A program made the position numbers and the translations under genes. A DNA stretch of 64,000 nt from NCBI GenBank assembly GCA_026545225.1, contig CM048846.1, positions 90,351,270 through 90,415,269 on the forward strand. Direction: 5' to 3'. Below the pieces are notes generated by a model. It was not told where the DNA came from, made no database searches, and was given only the letters and a program-made list of their open reading frames with translations. The stretch is from Cornus controversa (lineage: Eukaryota > Streptophyta > Magnoliopsida > Cornales > Cornaceae). Below, in pieces: positions 45,669 through 56,693 of this stretch; position 1 is the stretch's first letter; every line of letters begins with the position of its first letter.

Positions 45669-45949
45669 GGCAAAAAAAAAAACACTTGTAGTTTGATAAT
45701 TGTGCAAAAAAAATTCTTTTATGTTCACTTTTCGTCACTATAGTTTGTATTTGGTGCAAATTAACCATTCTGACTAGTAAAATTACCTTTATGCCCCCAA
45801 AATATTTAAACACAAAAAATATCAAAATATTTCTTAATGTGAAAAGACCAAAATGCCCACTCTCTCTCTTTACCCGTTTTTTCTTTCCTTCTTTTCTCTC
45901 TCTTCTCTTTTTCTCTCACTCAGGCTCTCTCTTCAATCTCACATTCATG

Positions 45950-45983
<34 letters not shown>

Positions 45984-46540
45984 AAGAAAATAAACAAATA
46001 ATATATATATATAATAAGTTAAGAAAAAGCATTAACTTTCGCTCTTCTTTTTTGGCATCCTAATTCTTCACCGTGTGTGTGTGGTCGAACAATTTCACAT
46101 GGGGGCTAAGAAAAAAAAAAATTGGACTATGAGAAATTAGGCAATAGATTTGGGTCACCTTGAAATGGAATTTCTCCTTGTTAAATGAGCTTTTAAATAT
46201 GAAAGTAAAGTTAAGTGCAGGAAGCGCTTAATATATATATATGTGTGTGTGTGTGTGAGATTGAAGAGAGAGAGAGAGAGAGCATGAGTGAGAGAAAAAG
46301 AGAAGAGAGAGAAATAAGGAAAGAAAAAAAAGGATAAAGAGAGAGAGTGAGTATTTTGGTTTTTTCACGTTAAGAAATATTTTGGTATTTTTTGTGTTTA
46401 AATATTTTTAGGGTATAAAGGTAATTTTATAAGTCAGAAGGGTTGATTTGCACAAAATACAAACTATAGGGATAAAAAGTGAACATGAGAAAGTTTTTTG
46501 CATATTTTTCAAACTATAAGGATGTTTTATGCACTTTACC
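45669..46540. mobile_element. Long-TIR non-autonomous element (MULE-like)
   Basis: The outer 200 or so bases at each end are inverted copies. Both arms contain 'TATAGTTTGTATT' and 'GTGCAAAT', 'TAAAATTACCTTTAT' and 'ATATTTAAACACAAAAAATA', in the same order toward the centre. The centre holds CT, TA and GT/GA microsatellites and nothing coding. Flanks CGAATAAAA and TTTATAAAA match at 6 of 9. Foldback structure and arm length suggest a Mutator-like MITE. A related single end seems present near 48050. Confidence 0.6.
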
Positions 46541-47294
46541 TTTATAAAATCTTATACGGAGGAATCTTAAGTTAGGAAACAGCAAATTCTACATCCAATA
46601 GACACGTATTGTATTTATTTATTATATACTTTTGGACAAACTCCAAAATATACGATGGAACTATTAAGTTTTTCAAATAACCATGAACTATTAATTTGAA
46701 AAAAAAAATAAAAAAAAAACTCTCCAAACCATCAAGTTTTTGCAAATTACTCCCATAAAATATTAATTTGACAAAAAAGATTTCTTTAAACTCTTTAATT
46801 ATTAGCAATTACTCCTTTCTAGGAATGACAACACACTCGGCCTCGTCAAATACTTGTCCCATCTAAAACAGTTTTGGGAGTCCATTTAAGAGATTTGGAA
46901 GGGACGAATTTTAAGAGTAAAAACTCACGCAGGGGTGGAGACAAAGGAAGGTCATTCTGTCCCGTTTATATTAAGAATTTATCATTTTATCCTTAATATA
47001 TATATATATATATATGTATATGCCTTAAAAATAATAGTTTCTCCAGTAATATTTGAGTAATGATATGTATGGTGAAAGTTATTACCAAATTGAAAAAGTG
47101 AATCATTTTTATACTTAGATAGTGCAAATGAGATCCATATTTTCACAATCTAATGAATGAATACCTTGTTCACTACACATTCGGTGGATAACCTTTTTCC
47201 CTCTACAAATCATTGAAAGAATGTAATTTGGATGGTTTATTTTAGTATGTTAATGTTATTTGGTTAATTTGGTTTGAAACAATATTCATTTGAT
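46541..47294. other. Intergenic, no gene; fragment of a GGGATGACAA MITE
   Basis: About 46821-46980 begins 'TAGGAATGACAACACACTCG' and contains 'GGTCATTCTGTCCCG', resembling decayed pieces of the hAT MITE at 53619-54104. The rest is AT-rich spacer with a TA run near 46999. Confidence 0.3.
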
Positions 47295-47486
47295 TTAAAT
47301 ATAACTTTTTAAATTTTGAATGAAAAAATTAAGGAAAAAAAAAAGGTTGAGTGAGAGTTTAAATGGAATGGAGAAGCGACTTAAAGAGAGATGGAGATGG
47401 GGAAGGGACTCGCCCTCTCTGTTGCTAAGCAACTTCTCCAAATCTGTTTCGTTGTCGTCAGGCTCATCGCTACTCGTGCCACTCAT
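47295..47486 (-). CDS. Candidate first exon or gene fragment, unknown protein
   Basis: The - strand frame reads MSGTSSDEPDDNETDLEKLL then SNREGESLPHLHLSL, an acidic start unlike the random frames around it; the C-terminal part turns into low-complexity hydrophobic residues that look like untranslated or intron sequence. Upstream of its ATG (toward higher coordinates) are a G-box (CACGTG near 47518) and two GGCCCA 'site II' elements (near 47619 and 47690), common in plant housekeeping promoters. No continuation exon is recognised further along the - strand. It could be the truncated 5' end of a gene or a chance frame. Confidence 0.25.
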   Translation of the reverse strand: MSGTSSDEPDDNETDLEKLLSNREGESLPHLHLSLSRFSIPFKLSLNLFFFLNFFIQNLKSYI

Positions 47487-48180
47487 ATGATGTTAGAAAA
47501 TAAATGAAAATGTGGTCACGTGTACCGCACATGACATATATGTTGTACAATCACGCCCCCTTGGTTTCATCGTTGGATGGGCCGAGCTTTGCATTACTGG
47601 GTCACATGCAGGCCAGTAGGCCCACCATGGCCAGTCGTGCTGTGACTATAAATCTTTTATCGGACGCCCATTTGTTATTTAACTGTTGAGGCCCAATGAT
47701 CTGTCAATTTCTGAGTGAACCATGGGCTAGACTGGCCAACTATCTCAGGACTTTTGCCTCTCTATCCTCTCTGTCGTTCTTCTATTACATTTTCTACTAT
47801 TTTTTTTTGGGCAACAAACATTTCTCGCGGGGGAAGTAAGATTGGAAAAATTTTTTTTTTTGGAAAATTAGATTGGATAAATATTTGATAGCTAGTTAGC
47901 TACTTTAGGTTATATACTTTTGAATCGAACCATACTTACCGTACCGGTGATATGACACAGTGACAAAATAACACTATGTTTATTTAAAAATATAAATAAA
48001 TAATATACAAAAGTTATTAATTTTTCCTCTATTATATTTTAAAGGCAAAAGGGCTAAAAAAACACCGATGTGCTTTCAAAAGGTGCAAGAAACCCCCCTA
48101 TACTATATTTTGGATCACATCACACTCTCACATTTGCAAAAAATGAGCAAATTACCCCTTCTTGCACATATTTTATGACC
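47487..48180. other. Promoter-like GC-richer stretch, then AT-rich spacer
   Basis: 47500-47760 is less AT-rich and carries CACGTG and GGCCCA motifs. From about 48045 a segment ('ACCGATGTGCTTTCAAAAGG') resembles one terminus of a MULE-MITE family. Confidence 0.35.
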
Positions 48181-48197
48181 ATATTTCACTTTCTATT

Positions 48198-48730
48198 ATT
48201 ATAAAAAATAAAGAATAATTAAGAGAAGAGAGGTTTTTTTTCTATTAAGTTATATCAATTTTCGGAAAAATAAATAAATATGCAAAATTACATAATAAAA
48301 AATTTTGGATTTTTTTTTTTGTTATCCGTAATTTTTTCCATTACAAAGAGAGGTTTTTTTCATATTAAGTTTTTCTTTAACTTAATAAAAAAAAGAGGGT
48401 TTTTTCCGGAAAAGAAATTCCGGAAATTGTTTTATTTTCATTAATTCTCTCTATTTCTAATGGAAAAAGTTCCAGAAATAATTTTCGAAAAAAAAAATTA
48501 TTAAGTAATAGTGCATATTTAGTTTTCTTTCTAATGATAATTTTCGAAAAAAAAATTTATTAAGTAATAGTGCATATTTAGTTTTTTTTGGAAAACAAAA
48601 AACAATCCAAGAATTTTTATTATGTAATTGTGCATTTTTTAGTTTTTTTTTTCAGAAATTTTTTTTCTGGAAAAAAACTCCTCCTTTTTTTATTAAGGTA
48701 AAAAAAACTTAATATAAAAAAACGTTTCTT
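48198..48730. repeat. Imperfect palindrome with homopurine/homopyrimidine runs and internal duplication
   Basis: The left arm 'AAAAAATAAAGAATAATTAAG' region and the complement of 48700-48760 are similar. Inside, a unit containing 'AAGTAATAGTGCATATTTAG' is duplicated in tandem at about 48478-48530 and 48536-48592. The right arm merges with the truncated 5' LTR of the next element. Origin unknown. Confidence 0.45.
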
Positions 48731-48965
48731 TTCTTTACTATTCTTTATTTTTTATTTATTAAGCAATGTTATTTCTTTATTTTATTTATTTGTTTAAGTA
48801 GTCTATTATTTTCTTATTTTTTTACCATATAAAGATCTATTGTAATAGAATTAGGACATTGATTGAACGAAAAGTTAAGATTTTGGTAACTAATTCCCAA
48901 TTCAAAGGATTATTAGTGGCTGATTTCTAATCAAATGATCAATTTTGGGTCTACAACCCTACCAT

Positions 48966-48978
48966 TTGGTATCAGAGC
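48966..48978 (+). promoter_or_regulatory. Primer-binding site (tRNA-Met)
   Basis: TTGGTATCAGAGC, identical to the plant retrotransposon consensus, next to the 5' LTR. Confidence 0.9.
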
Positions 48979-49045
48979 ATTCAATACGAGTCCACCTATT
49001 TTCTTTTACTCTATTATTCATCTTTGATTCCACTAGTATATTCAA

Positions 49046-50010
49046 TATGACGGTTAAGGAGTTTGAAGAACAAGTTGTTGTTGTTACTACTAGGGTGGAC
49101 GCAATGTCTACCAATTTATAAGAATTGATGTTGCAGATTCAAATGTTGTTGCAGGATAGAGAAGCACCATAGCCTATTCATGATCCTCCTCAACATGACA
49201 ATAATCTTTCCCAAAATGGATGATCGATGGTTGGTCCGATTATTCAAGGTCGGACTCTCCGAATCAATTTTCTGAAGTTTGATCGAACTAATCCTGAAGG
49301 GTGGGTGTTTCAAGCTGAACAATATCAATAACTCAATCGTATTTAGATGCCAGATGGTTCCATTGGCTGCAGTGCATCTTCAAAGAGATGTTATTTCTTG
49401 GTATCATTGGATTAAACAGCCCCTTGGTATTATGACTTGGTAGCAATTTTCTTGTGCAATATGTACACGATTTGGGTCTTGTTAACACATTGACCCTTGT
49501 AGTTCACTAATCAAACTGTCTCAAACTGGTACTGTTCGCGAATTTATTATTGAGTTTGAGAGACTTTTTAATATGGTTCCGAGTTTGTTGGAGTGAAGTT
49601 AGTATTTTCTTTCTAGACTTCGTGCTAATATAAAAGCTGGTGTTTGTTTGCTTTGTCCAATGAGTTTAAGTGAGGCATTTGATATAGTACTATGTCAAGA
49701 AGACACAATTATTGCAACAACGGCCCATAATGCAACAAAGTCTATTTCTCATCCATCTCCTTCTCACGAATTGTCTACACCTAAAACTATTACATAATTG
49801 CTCGCTTTATCTCCTGGTGTTAAACATTTGTCATGGGTTGAACAAAAGGAAAGATGTGAGAAAGGTTTTGTTCTAATTGTGATGAGATTTATAACCCTAG
49901 TCATAGATGTCAATAATCTCAATTATTATTCTTGGAAAGTGAAACAGAGGTTGAAGTTATGAAACTTGAACCTAAAATTTAAGATGAACAATCGAACTGT
50001 CACTCATTGG
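49046..50010 (+). pseudogene. Decayed retrotransposon gag gene with zinc knuckle
   Basis: Read on + with stops and frame changes. One segment gives 'NFLKFDRTNPEGWVFQAEQY' (reading across small lesions), then 'AVHLQRDVISWYHWIKQP', 'TVREFIIEFERLFNMVPS' and finally a knuckle-like 'CSNCDEIYNPSHRC'. This order (retrotrans_gag core, then CCHC-like knuckle) is that of plant Ty3/gypsy or related gag proteins. Several in-frame stops make it non-functional. Confidence 0.75.
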
Positions 50011-50116
50011 CTCATAAGTGGAAGGATCATCCTACTTGAGAAAAGTATGCTAATTTTTATACTTGTTATTCAGATTTTTCGACTTGAAGACAAGTCATGA
50101 TTCAAAGGGGGTGGAA

Positions 50117-50350
50117 TGTTAGGAAACCAATAATATTATAAATATTTATTAAGCATTATTATTTTCTTATTTTATTTACTTGCTTAGTAAGTCTATTGTT
50201 TTTTTTTTTTCATATATAAGAATCTATTGTAATAGAATTAGGGCATCAATTGAATGAAAAGTTAAGATTTTGGTGGATAATCCTCAATCAAAGAATTATT
50301 GGTGATTGATCTCCAGTCAAATGATTAATTTTGTGTCTAGAACACTATCA
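50117..50350 (+). repeat. 3' LTR of the gag-only element
   Basis: 234 bp from TGTTAGGAAACC to CACTATCA. It shares 'AATCTATTGTAATAGAATTA' and 'AAAAGTTAAGATTTTGGT' (with small differences) with the 5' copy at about 48731-48964. Confidence 0.8.
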
Positions 50351-50589
50351 GAAGAAAACAGGAAATCTTAAGAAAATAATTTTTATTATAAAAATCTAAA
50401 TGAAAAAATCCCTACCCTCATACCTTCTTTCTTGATATCTATGAATAGTTTAATCATTTCTTTACGGTCACTTTATGGGAAGCCAACTCATAATCACTAC
50501 ATAAGTTGGGAGTTGTTGTCTTTGTACAAACCAATGAATTGTTCTTTAACTCAAGTACAACCAATGAATTGTTTTTTATCCCTTAGTTT

Positions 50590-52135
50590 CTCCTAAGGTC
50601 TTGGATGTTATGAATGATCTTCTGCTTAAAGAAGGTTCCATTCTCAAACTTAGACAAGCAATTAAAAGTATGGTTCTTTTAAGATTCCTAGCCTGATAGA
50701 TTTAGACCATTGTTCTTCCAGTCTAACTGGGAAATTATTAAAGATGACCTTGTTAAAGGATGCAACAATTTCCTTCTGTCTCAACAAATATCCAAAAGCT
50801 TCAACCACACCAATATCTCTCCTCCCTCAAGAACTTTTTCTCTACATCTTAATTTAAACCTATTTCCTTATGTAATATCCTCGATGTATAAGCTTTATTC
50901 TAAAGTGCTTACTAATACGCTCAAACCTATCATGCATTCTCTTATTAGCCAAAATCATAGTGCATTTGTCCCAGGCCGTTTTATCCACAACAATATTATC
51001 ATTGCTTATGAAACTATTCAATCATTGAAATCTAAAAAAAGGGCAAAAAGGTTTTTGGCTCTCAAATTAGACATATCTAAGGCTTATGATAGGGTTGAAT
51101 GGAGCTTCTTGAAAAATATATTAAAAAGGTTGGGTTTTGCTGAGAAGTGGGTGAGAATTCTTATAAGTTGTGCTAATACTGTCTCATACTCGGTGCTCAT
51201 CAATGGGGAGGCTGTGGATGCTTCTCTCCTTCCAGAGGGCTTAGAGAAAGAGACCCGTTATCTCTATATCTTTTTTTGATCTGTTCGGAAGGATGTCTCT
51301 CCTTCTTAATCAAGTAGATAGTCAAGACATCATCAGTGGAGTGCGTCTAAGCAGGGGAGGTATTCCCATCAATCATTTACTTTTCGCTGATGATGCTCTC
51401 TTTTTTGGAGGTATGATGCTTTGGAAGCTAGGAACTTGAAATAAATTTTGAATGTTTATGAAAATGTTTCAAGCCAAGCTATTAACTTGGAGAAATCTTG
51501 CTTGATGTTCAGTCCTAATGTTGAGAGAAGTGGTAAAAGCCAGTTAAGAAGAATATTGGGCATTAGAAATAAGGAGCTCAGTCTAGCTTTGATTTTGGAT
51601 AAATACAAGACTGTCTCCTTTAAGTTTTTATCTAAGAGAATTTCTAACAAAACTAAGACTACAAAGGGGAGATTTTGTCGAAAGTAGACAAAAAAATTCT
51701 CATCAAGTCAGTTCTGAGCGCCTCCCCTAATTATGCCACGTGACGTTCAGCTTCAAAATCACAACCACTTCTTGCAATCAGATGAGGAGCAAAATTTTTA
51801 ATTTTTCGTGGAGAGGCAAAGATTCATTATTAGGTATTAATGGATTTGTTGGGATAAGTTATGCAAGTCTAAAGTTGACGAAGGTTTGGGATTCAAAAAT
51901 TTTGAAGCATTCAATTTAGCTCTCCTGTCTAAGTTGGCTTGGAGAATAAAAACTAAAGATGGCTCCTTTCTTTTTTGCGCTTAGCACAAATATTTCCAGC
52001 CATGTTCATTTCTAAACTCTAGTTGCAAAAATTATGTTTCATGGTTTTGGAAGGGTCTAAGACACACCGAGGCCATTATCAAAGAAGGTAGTAGATGGAG
52101 TGTAGGTAATAGATCTAAGGTGAATCTTGAATAGT
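50590..52135 (+). pseudogene. Decayed L1-type LINE (reverse transcriptase region)
   Basis: The longest open part (50710-51279) includes FFQSNWEIIKDDLVKGCNNF, 'YKLYSKVLTNTLKPIM', 'QNHSAFVPGRFIHNNIIIAY' and 'LALKLDISKAYDRVEW', the signature order of plant L1 reverse transcriptase. After a frame break the catalytic box appears as 'NHLLFADDALFF' near 51370-51405, followed by 'INLEKSCLMFSPNV'. Further degenerate blocks continue to about 52135. The endonuclease domain and the 5' part are missing, and stops and frameshifts are numerous. A dead, truncated copy. Confidence 0.85.
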
Positions 52136-52662
52136 AACTGTGACGTATATTTTAAACCCGGTGGTTCCGACCTTGAAAAATAGGATTTTTGAGCAATTTT
52201 TCAAAACTTTCAAGGTTGGTCTGGTCAATGAAAATTAATAGACTAGAAAAATAATAAACATGTTTAGAAAGAATGGGTATTGTAAATTTTAACCAAAAAA
52301 TTTCCAAAAGAGTATCCAAGCATTATTATGTTTTTGCCATTTCACAGGGGATTAGGATTCGATTCAGCAGAAGTCTTAGAACTAACTCAAACCAACCATT
52401 ATTATGGTGTAACGATTTTGTCATTTCATAGTTCATAACTTTTTAAAAAAATAGGACTAAAATAATGGAACTATAAAAAAGTTGAGAATCTAAAAATAAA
52501 AAAGAAACAATAAAATATAAGATAAAGAAATCAAAATGAAATGGCCCAAGCTTCACTGTGGATGAGGTAAAAGAACTAATTAGTGCTTCAATCGAGGAGA
52601 GAGAAAGAGTTAGCTATGGGAGGCCTGGATAAGATATAAACAAGGGTTTTATAAAAAATCAA
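52136..52662. other. Intergenic, no gene seen
   Basis: AT-rich spacer between the LINE and the compound MITE. No motif recognised. Confidence 0.4.
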
Positions 52663-53520
52663 CGGTAAATTCACTGACACCCCTTGAAGTTTGGTCAAAT
52701 TACACTTGGAGAGACTGTTTGACCTTTATTTCTTTCACCTCTCCTAAATTTCGGTGCTAGGAGTAAATTTTAAGTGTTAAAAGATAATTTTGCCCTTGCA
52801 TTATAATATCACATTATATTTCAAATAGGGTAAAATACAATGACCTCACTTGAAGTTTGTTGTAATTGCACTTACCTCTCATGAAAAAAAGATTTGATTT
52901 AAAAAATGACATGTTTTCTCATATTATACTTTCTCTCTCTGTTCAGTCTTCTTTGTACACCTGCTACACCACCACCGTCACCACCCATGACCACCATTGA
53001 TCTTCGATCTTGCTCCTAACATATTTGATCAATAGCTAAAAATTCCATCACACTAATTATTTTCAAAGATATTTGATCATGGTCATATATATACAAACAC
53101 ATACATATGATTAGATCTGTGGACTGAGTTGTTGAGTTTTATCGTGAGTCATGGGTACAGGTTGACGAAAATGACCAAGTTGGTGGTGTCGTGTGTGTGG
53201 AAGCGTACATATAATTTTAGAAATAAGATTTTTTATATTAAATTATTTGAAAGTATAATGGTAAAATCATCCTAAAATATTATTTCAAATCATCATAGGG
53301 GAGGTCATTGCAATTAAGACAAACCTCAGAGGATGTCATTGTATTTTACTTTATTTGAAATATAATGTGATATTATAATGCAAGGGCAAAATTGTCTTTT
53401 CACTTTTAAAATTTATTCTGTCAACCAAAAAAATTTAGGGGAGGTGAAAGAAATAAAGGTCAAACGGTCTCTCCGACAGTAATTTGACCAAACCTCAAAG
53501 GAAGTCAATGAATTTAACCC
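52663..53520. mobile_element. Compound MULE-type MITE with doubled termini and 9-bp target duplication
   Basis: The outer inverted ends CGGTAAATTCACTGACACCC and (complement) GGGTTAAATTCATTGACTTC are flanked by the exact 9-bp repeat AAAAATCAA (52654-52662 and 53521-53529). Within each arm, about 160 bp in, a second terminus of the same family occurs inverted at both sides (GGGTAAAATACAATGACCTC from 52828; AAGTAAAATACAATGACATC inverted, ending at 53351). The arms are continuously complementary across that inner terminus (for example 'TTGCATTATAATATCACATT'), so the inverted repeat is over 200 bp long. The loop (about 52885-53290) is pyrimidine-rich and may contain captured DNA, not identified. 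Confidence 0.85.
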
Positions 53521-53618
53521 AAAAATCAATGGAGGCATTACTAGGATTTTGGCAAAATTCTTGATAATCTACTATAAATATAAAAAGAAATTGAGAGAGA
53601 AAAAGAGAGAGACTTGAT

Positions 53619-53851
53619 TAGAGATGGCAACGGGCATGGGTACCCCAACCCGATCCGCCTTCACATTTAGCAAAGCTCCATTCCATTTTGGGTGGGACGG
53701 GGACAAAGTGGGTGCAGGGCGGGGGTGGGTTTAGGAAAGTAATTTTATATATATAATCCTTTACTTGTTCAAATCTTATTGGTGATGCGCATGTAAATTT
53801 CTATGGATCTTATCACATAAGAGTGTAAAGACTAAAAAACATATATATATA

Positions 53852-53890
<39 letters not shown>

Positions 53891-54104
53891 ATAATTTTGT
53901 ATGTGTATAATATATACAAGGAAAATATGCTAAATATATAATATAAACGGGGACGAGGGTGCCTATTCTAGTCCTCGCATCACAAATGCTTAGGTTTTCC
54001 CCTCTCATTTCTATAACCGTCCCAAAACTATTTAGACTCCCCCAAAACCTTCTCAAAAGGAGCGGGGCCGGGACTCAGCCAGGCGAGTCATTTTGTCATC
54101 CCTA
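53619..54104. mobile_element. hAT-type MITE ('GGGATGRCAA' family)
   Basis: The left end TAGAGATGGCAACGGGCATG and the complement of the right end TAGGGATGACAAAATGACTC are inverted repeats. Flanks GACTTGAT and GACTTGAA agree at 7 of 8. GC-rich arms ('GGGTGGGACGGGGACAAAGT', 'GGAGCGGGGCCGGGAC') surround an AT-rich centre with a TA microsatellite. 486 bp, non-coding. Confidence 0.8.
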
Positions 54105-55038
54105 GACTTGAAATTACATCTTTGACCTCATTACCATTGACTTATTAAAATGATATAATATTAAAAAAGACTAAAAAATTAATCAAACCCGTTTTATGTA
54201 TATATATATATATATATATATTAAGGTATGCCCATTCTTACAGCACTATCATGCACTCTTAATTGCGATCGTTAGATAAATTAATTTTAGACCATAGATA
54301 GTCAAAGACATTTCGACCCACAAGATTGATTTTTTAACCACTTTTGATCGTTAGATTGACTTTTTTTGTCTTATTATACCAAGCGAATTTTTAATATAGA
54401 TATATATACACACACAATTATGTTTGTGAACAATGGAGATAAGATGAGAGAGAAATATTGATAGATGGGTTTGATAAATGGATATGAGAGAGAGAGATTT
54501 GTAGTAATGGGGCTATAGTGGTTCTTTTAGTGGTTTGGGCTCTCTAGTCCTACGTAAACCCTAACCTTGGTGGTGGAGATGGTGTTTCTCAACCGTCAAA
54601 GGTCTAGATGGTGGATCCGAGTGGCAGTTAGGATGACAAAGGGGATTTTTGGTGGCTCCAAGGCTTGGAGATTCGGTGATAGAGGCAACAAAAACTCTAC
54701 TCTTGTTATTCTTTTCTTTCTGGTCGGTGAAGAATTGAGGCTCAATTTTTTCGGTGAGTTATAGTTGTGTGGAGTTTAAGCAGTTGAACAGTAGATATGT
54801 TAAATTTGGGTGGGTAATAGTGGGGGTGGTGTTGGGGCTAAAGTACAATGGGTTAGGTTTGTTTTGGTTTCAAAGGTACGAGTAAGGTGGGTGTTGTGTG
54901 TTGCAGTAGGGTTCTCTGTTGAAAGGGAGCCAATTTTAGGGAAAAAAAAATTGACCCAGTTGGTCTGACCTGAGTCCACCTACCCAAGTTTTACCTAATT
55001 GATTCGACCCAAGTCCGCTCCATTTGTCCGACTCGAGG
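54105..55038. other. Intergenic, no gene seen
   Basis: Contains a TA run near 54200 and a G-rich stretch (54560-54900) with short open frames but no family motif. Confidence 0.4.
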
Positions 55039-55607
55039 TGTAATACCCCACTCCAACACATGGTATGATATTGTCTGTTTTGGGTCATAGCCCGCACGGT
55101 TTTGCTATTGAGTTTTATCCCAAAAGGCCTCATACCATTTGAAGAGAACATACTACATATAAGTACATCCACTTTTTCACACCTAGGCGATGTGGGATTG
55201 AGCACCATGTACCATGTCAGTGTGGTAGCTTAGCCTAGTGTCTGTCTTCGCACCAGCCCACTCACACCCGTCCACAAGGGTTACTACAATCCACCCCCTA
55301 CAAGGCCCGACGTCCTCGTCGACACACTTCCTGTTGGATTCAGGCTCTAATACCAACTGTAACACCCCACTCCAACACATGGTATGATATTGTCCGCTTT
55401 GGGTCATAACCCGCACGATTTTGCTCTTGGGTTTTACCCCAAAAGGCCTCATACCATTTGAAGAGAACATACTATATATAAGCACATTCCATTTTTTACA
55501 CACAGACGATGTGGGATTGAGCACCCTGTACCCTATCAAAGTGGTAGCTCAGCCCAGTGTCTGTCTTCGCACCCACCCACTCACACCCGTCCACAAAGGT
55601 TACTACA
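55039..55607 (-). mobile_element. Complete TRIM retrotransposon with perfect 5-bp target duplication
   Basis: Two direct repeats of exactly 250 bp (55039-55288 and 55358-55607) begin TGTAA and end ACTACA. Only 69 bp lie between them. Read on the - strand, the internal part starts after one base with GTTGGTATTAGAGCC (tRNA-Met primer-binding site with one change) and ends with the polypurine tract AGGGGGTGGAT. CGAGG occurs on both sides (55034-55038 and 55608-55612). This is the minimal TRIM plan with no coding capacity. The two LTRs differ at a modest number of positions, so insertion is not extremely recent. Confidence 0.95.
55346..55357 (-). promoter_or_regulatory. Primer-binding site of the TRIM element
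   Basis: The complement of 'TCTAATACCAAC' reads GTTGGTATTAGA; with the following GCC it matches tRNA-Met complementarity with one substitution. Confidence 0.75.
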
Positions 55608-56680
55608 CGAGGCAACATATACAAGGGCATTTAGGGCTTTTAAAATCACCAACTTTTATTAATTAAATTTAATATAATAATATTGGGTAAAATGGTAAAA
55701 TCACAAAAAATGACTATCACTGACGGACGTTACTACATTACTGACAGGAGATGTAGTCAAGAATATTGAAACCACAGGAGGTCTGATTGGAATATAACCT
55801 AAACTGAGGGGGTGTAAGTGGTGTTTACCTTATAATAAATTTACTTTGAGAATGTAACATTTTTGTGTCCGTATTGCATCCTTAATATAATGACGTTATA
55901 TTTTTCATATAAACGTGTACAAATTTTGTACAATACAGGAGATAAGATTACAAATAAATCGAGTCAAGTCTAGTTCAGTTTGTTTGAGCTCAACTTGTTC
56001 GTTTGTAAGCTTAGTATGAGATTCTATAAAGCTTGAAAAGTTGAGATAGGACTTAACTCGTTATTATTTTAAAAAGTTCGAACTCGACTCGTTTAATAAC
56101 AAAAATGATTTAGACTTAATTTGAGTTAATGTTGTTATGATTACCAACATATGTTATTGAGCTTATGTTCAAGAACTCATATAAGTTTATCATATTCGTA
56201 AACTTATACGACCTTTGTTTATAAATGTGTTTGTGAGGCTATGTTCATCATCACATACAAATCTATACAAGTTTATTCACGAATTTACAAAATCCGAATC
56301 TAATTAGTGTTGAGCCAAATGAGTCATCGAGCTGCACCTACTAACTTCCATATATATGTGTGTAGCATATATATGTATTTGGCTTGAGCTGAAAATTTCT
56401 ATTATTAAATAATGTCTCCACTTCTTATGAAATATAGTAATATTTGAAATTGACTCCGTTCTCTAAAACATGATGATACGATGGAATCGACCGTACCACT
56501 CACAACAATAACAGAATATAACATGCTCTTGAGTTATTAAAAATGGAACTCAAATCGGACTCAAACTTAGTTCGTTTAACTAATGAATGACTTGAACCGA
56601 ACCTTAACTCTGATTGATTTGCATATCCGACAGGCGAAGAGAAATCCGAATCGTAATATAACCGTGACCAATAAAGCTGA
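55608..56680. other. Intergenic; old MITE fragments
   Basis: About 55690-55810 resembles a decayed MULE-MITE arm ('GGGTAAAATGGTAAAATCAC', 'CAGGAGATGTAG'). About 55946-56345 resembles a third, old copy of the 'GGGCTGCAAAT' family ('GATTACAAATAAATCGAGTC' at the left, 'GAGCTGCACC' at the right). No gene. Confidence 0.35.
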
Positions 56681-56685
56681 CTAGT

Positions 56686-56693
56686 TACGTGGC
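56686..56693 (+). promoter_or_regulatory. ACGT element in the photolyase promoter
   Basis: TACGTGGC about 230 bp upstream of the photolyase ATG, with a CCAAT box (about 56668) close by. In Arabidopsis, photolyase transcription is light- and UV-B-responsive and ACGT elements bind HY5-type bZIP factors. The link to this copy is inference. Confidence 0.4.

Larger units (their letters stand above)
48731..50350 (+). mobile_element. gag-only, non-autonomous LTR retrotransposon
   Basis: The 3' LTR is 50117-50350 (TGTTAGG...TATCA). A matching but 5'-eroded copy ends at 48964. Just inside it 48966-48978 reads TTGGTATCAGAGC, a perfect tRNA-Met primer-binding site. A polypurine tract AAAGGGGGTGGAA (50104-50116) precedes the 3' LTR. 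The roughly 1.1-kb interior holds gag remnants only: no protease, RT, RNase H or integrase is recognised. Such gag-only non-autonomous elements are known in plants (TR-GAG type). No target duplication could be confirmed because the left edge is eroded. Confidence 0.8.

Noticed and set aside
55183..55539. 118-aa - strand frame and the similar 90-aa frame at 54936-55208
   Set aside because: Both are translations of the TRIM LTRs and flanks; TRIMs are non-coding.
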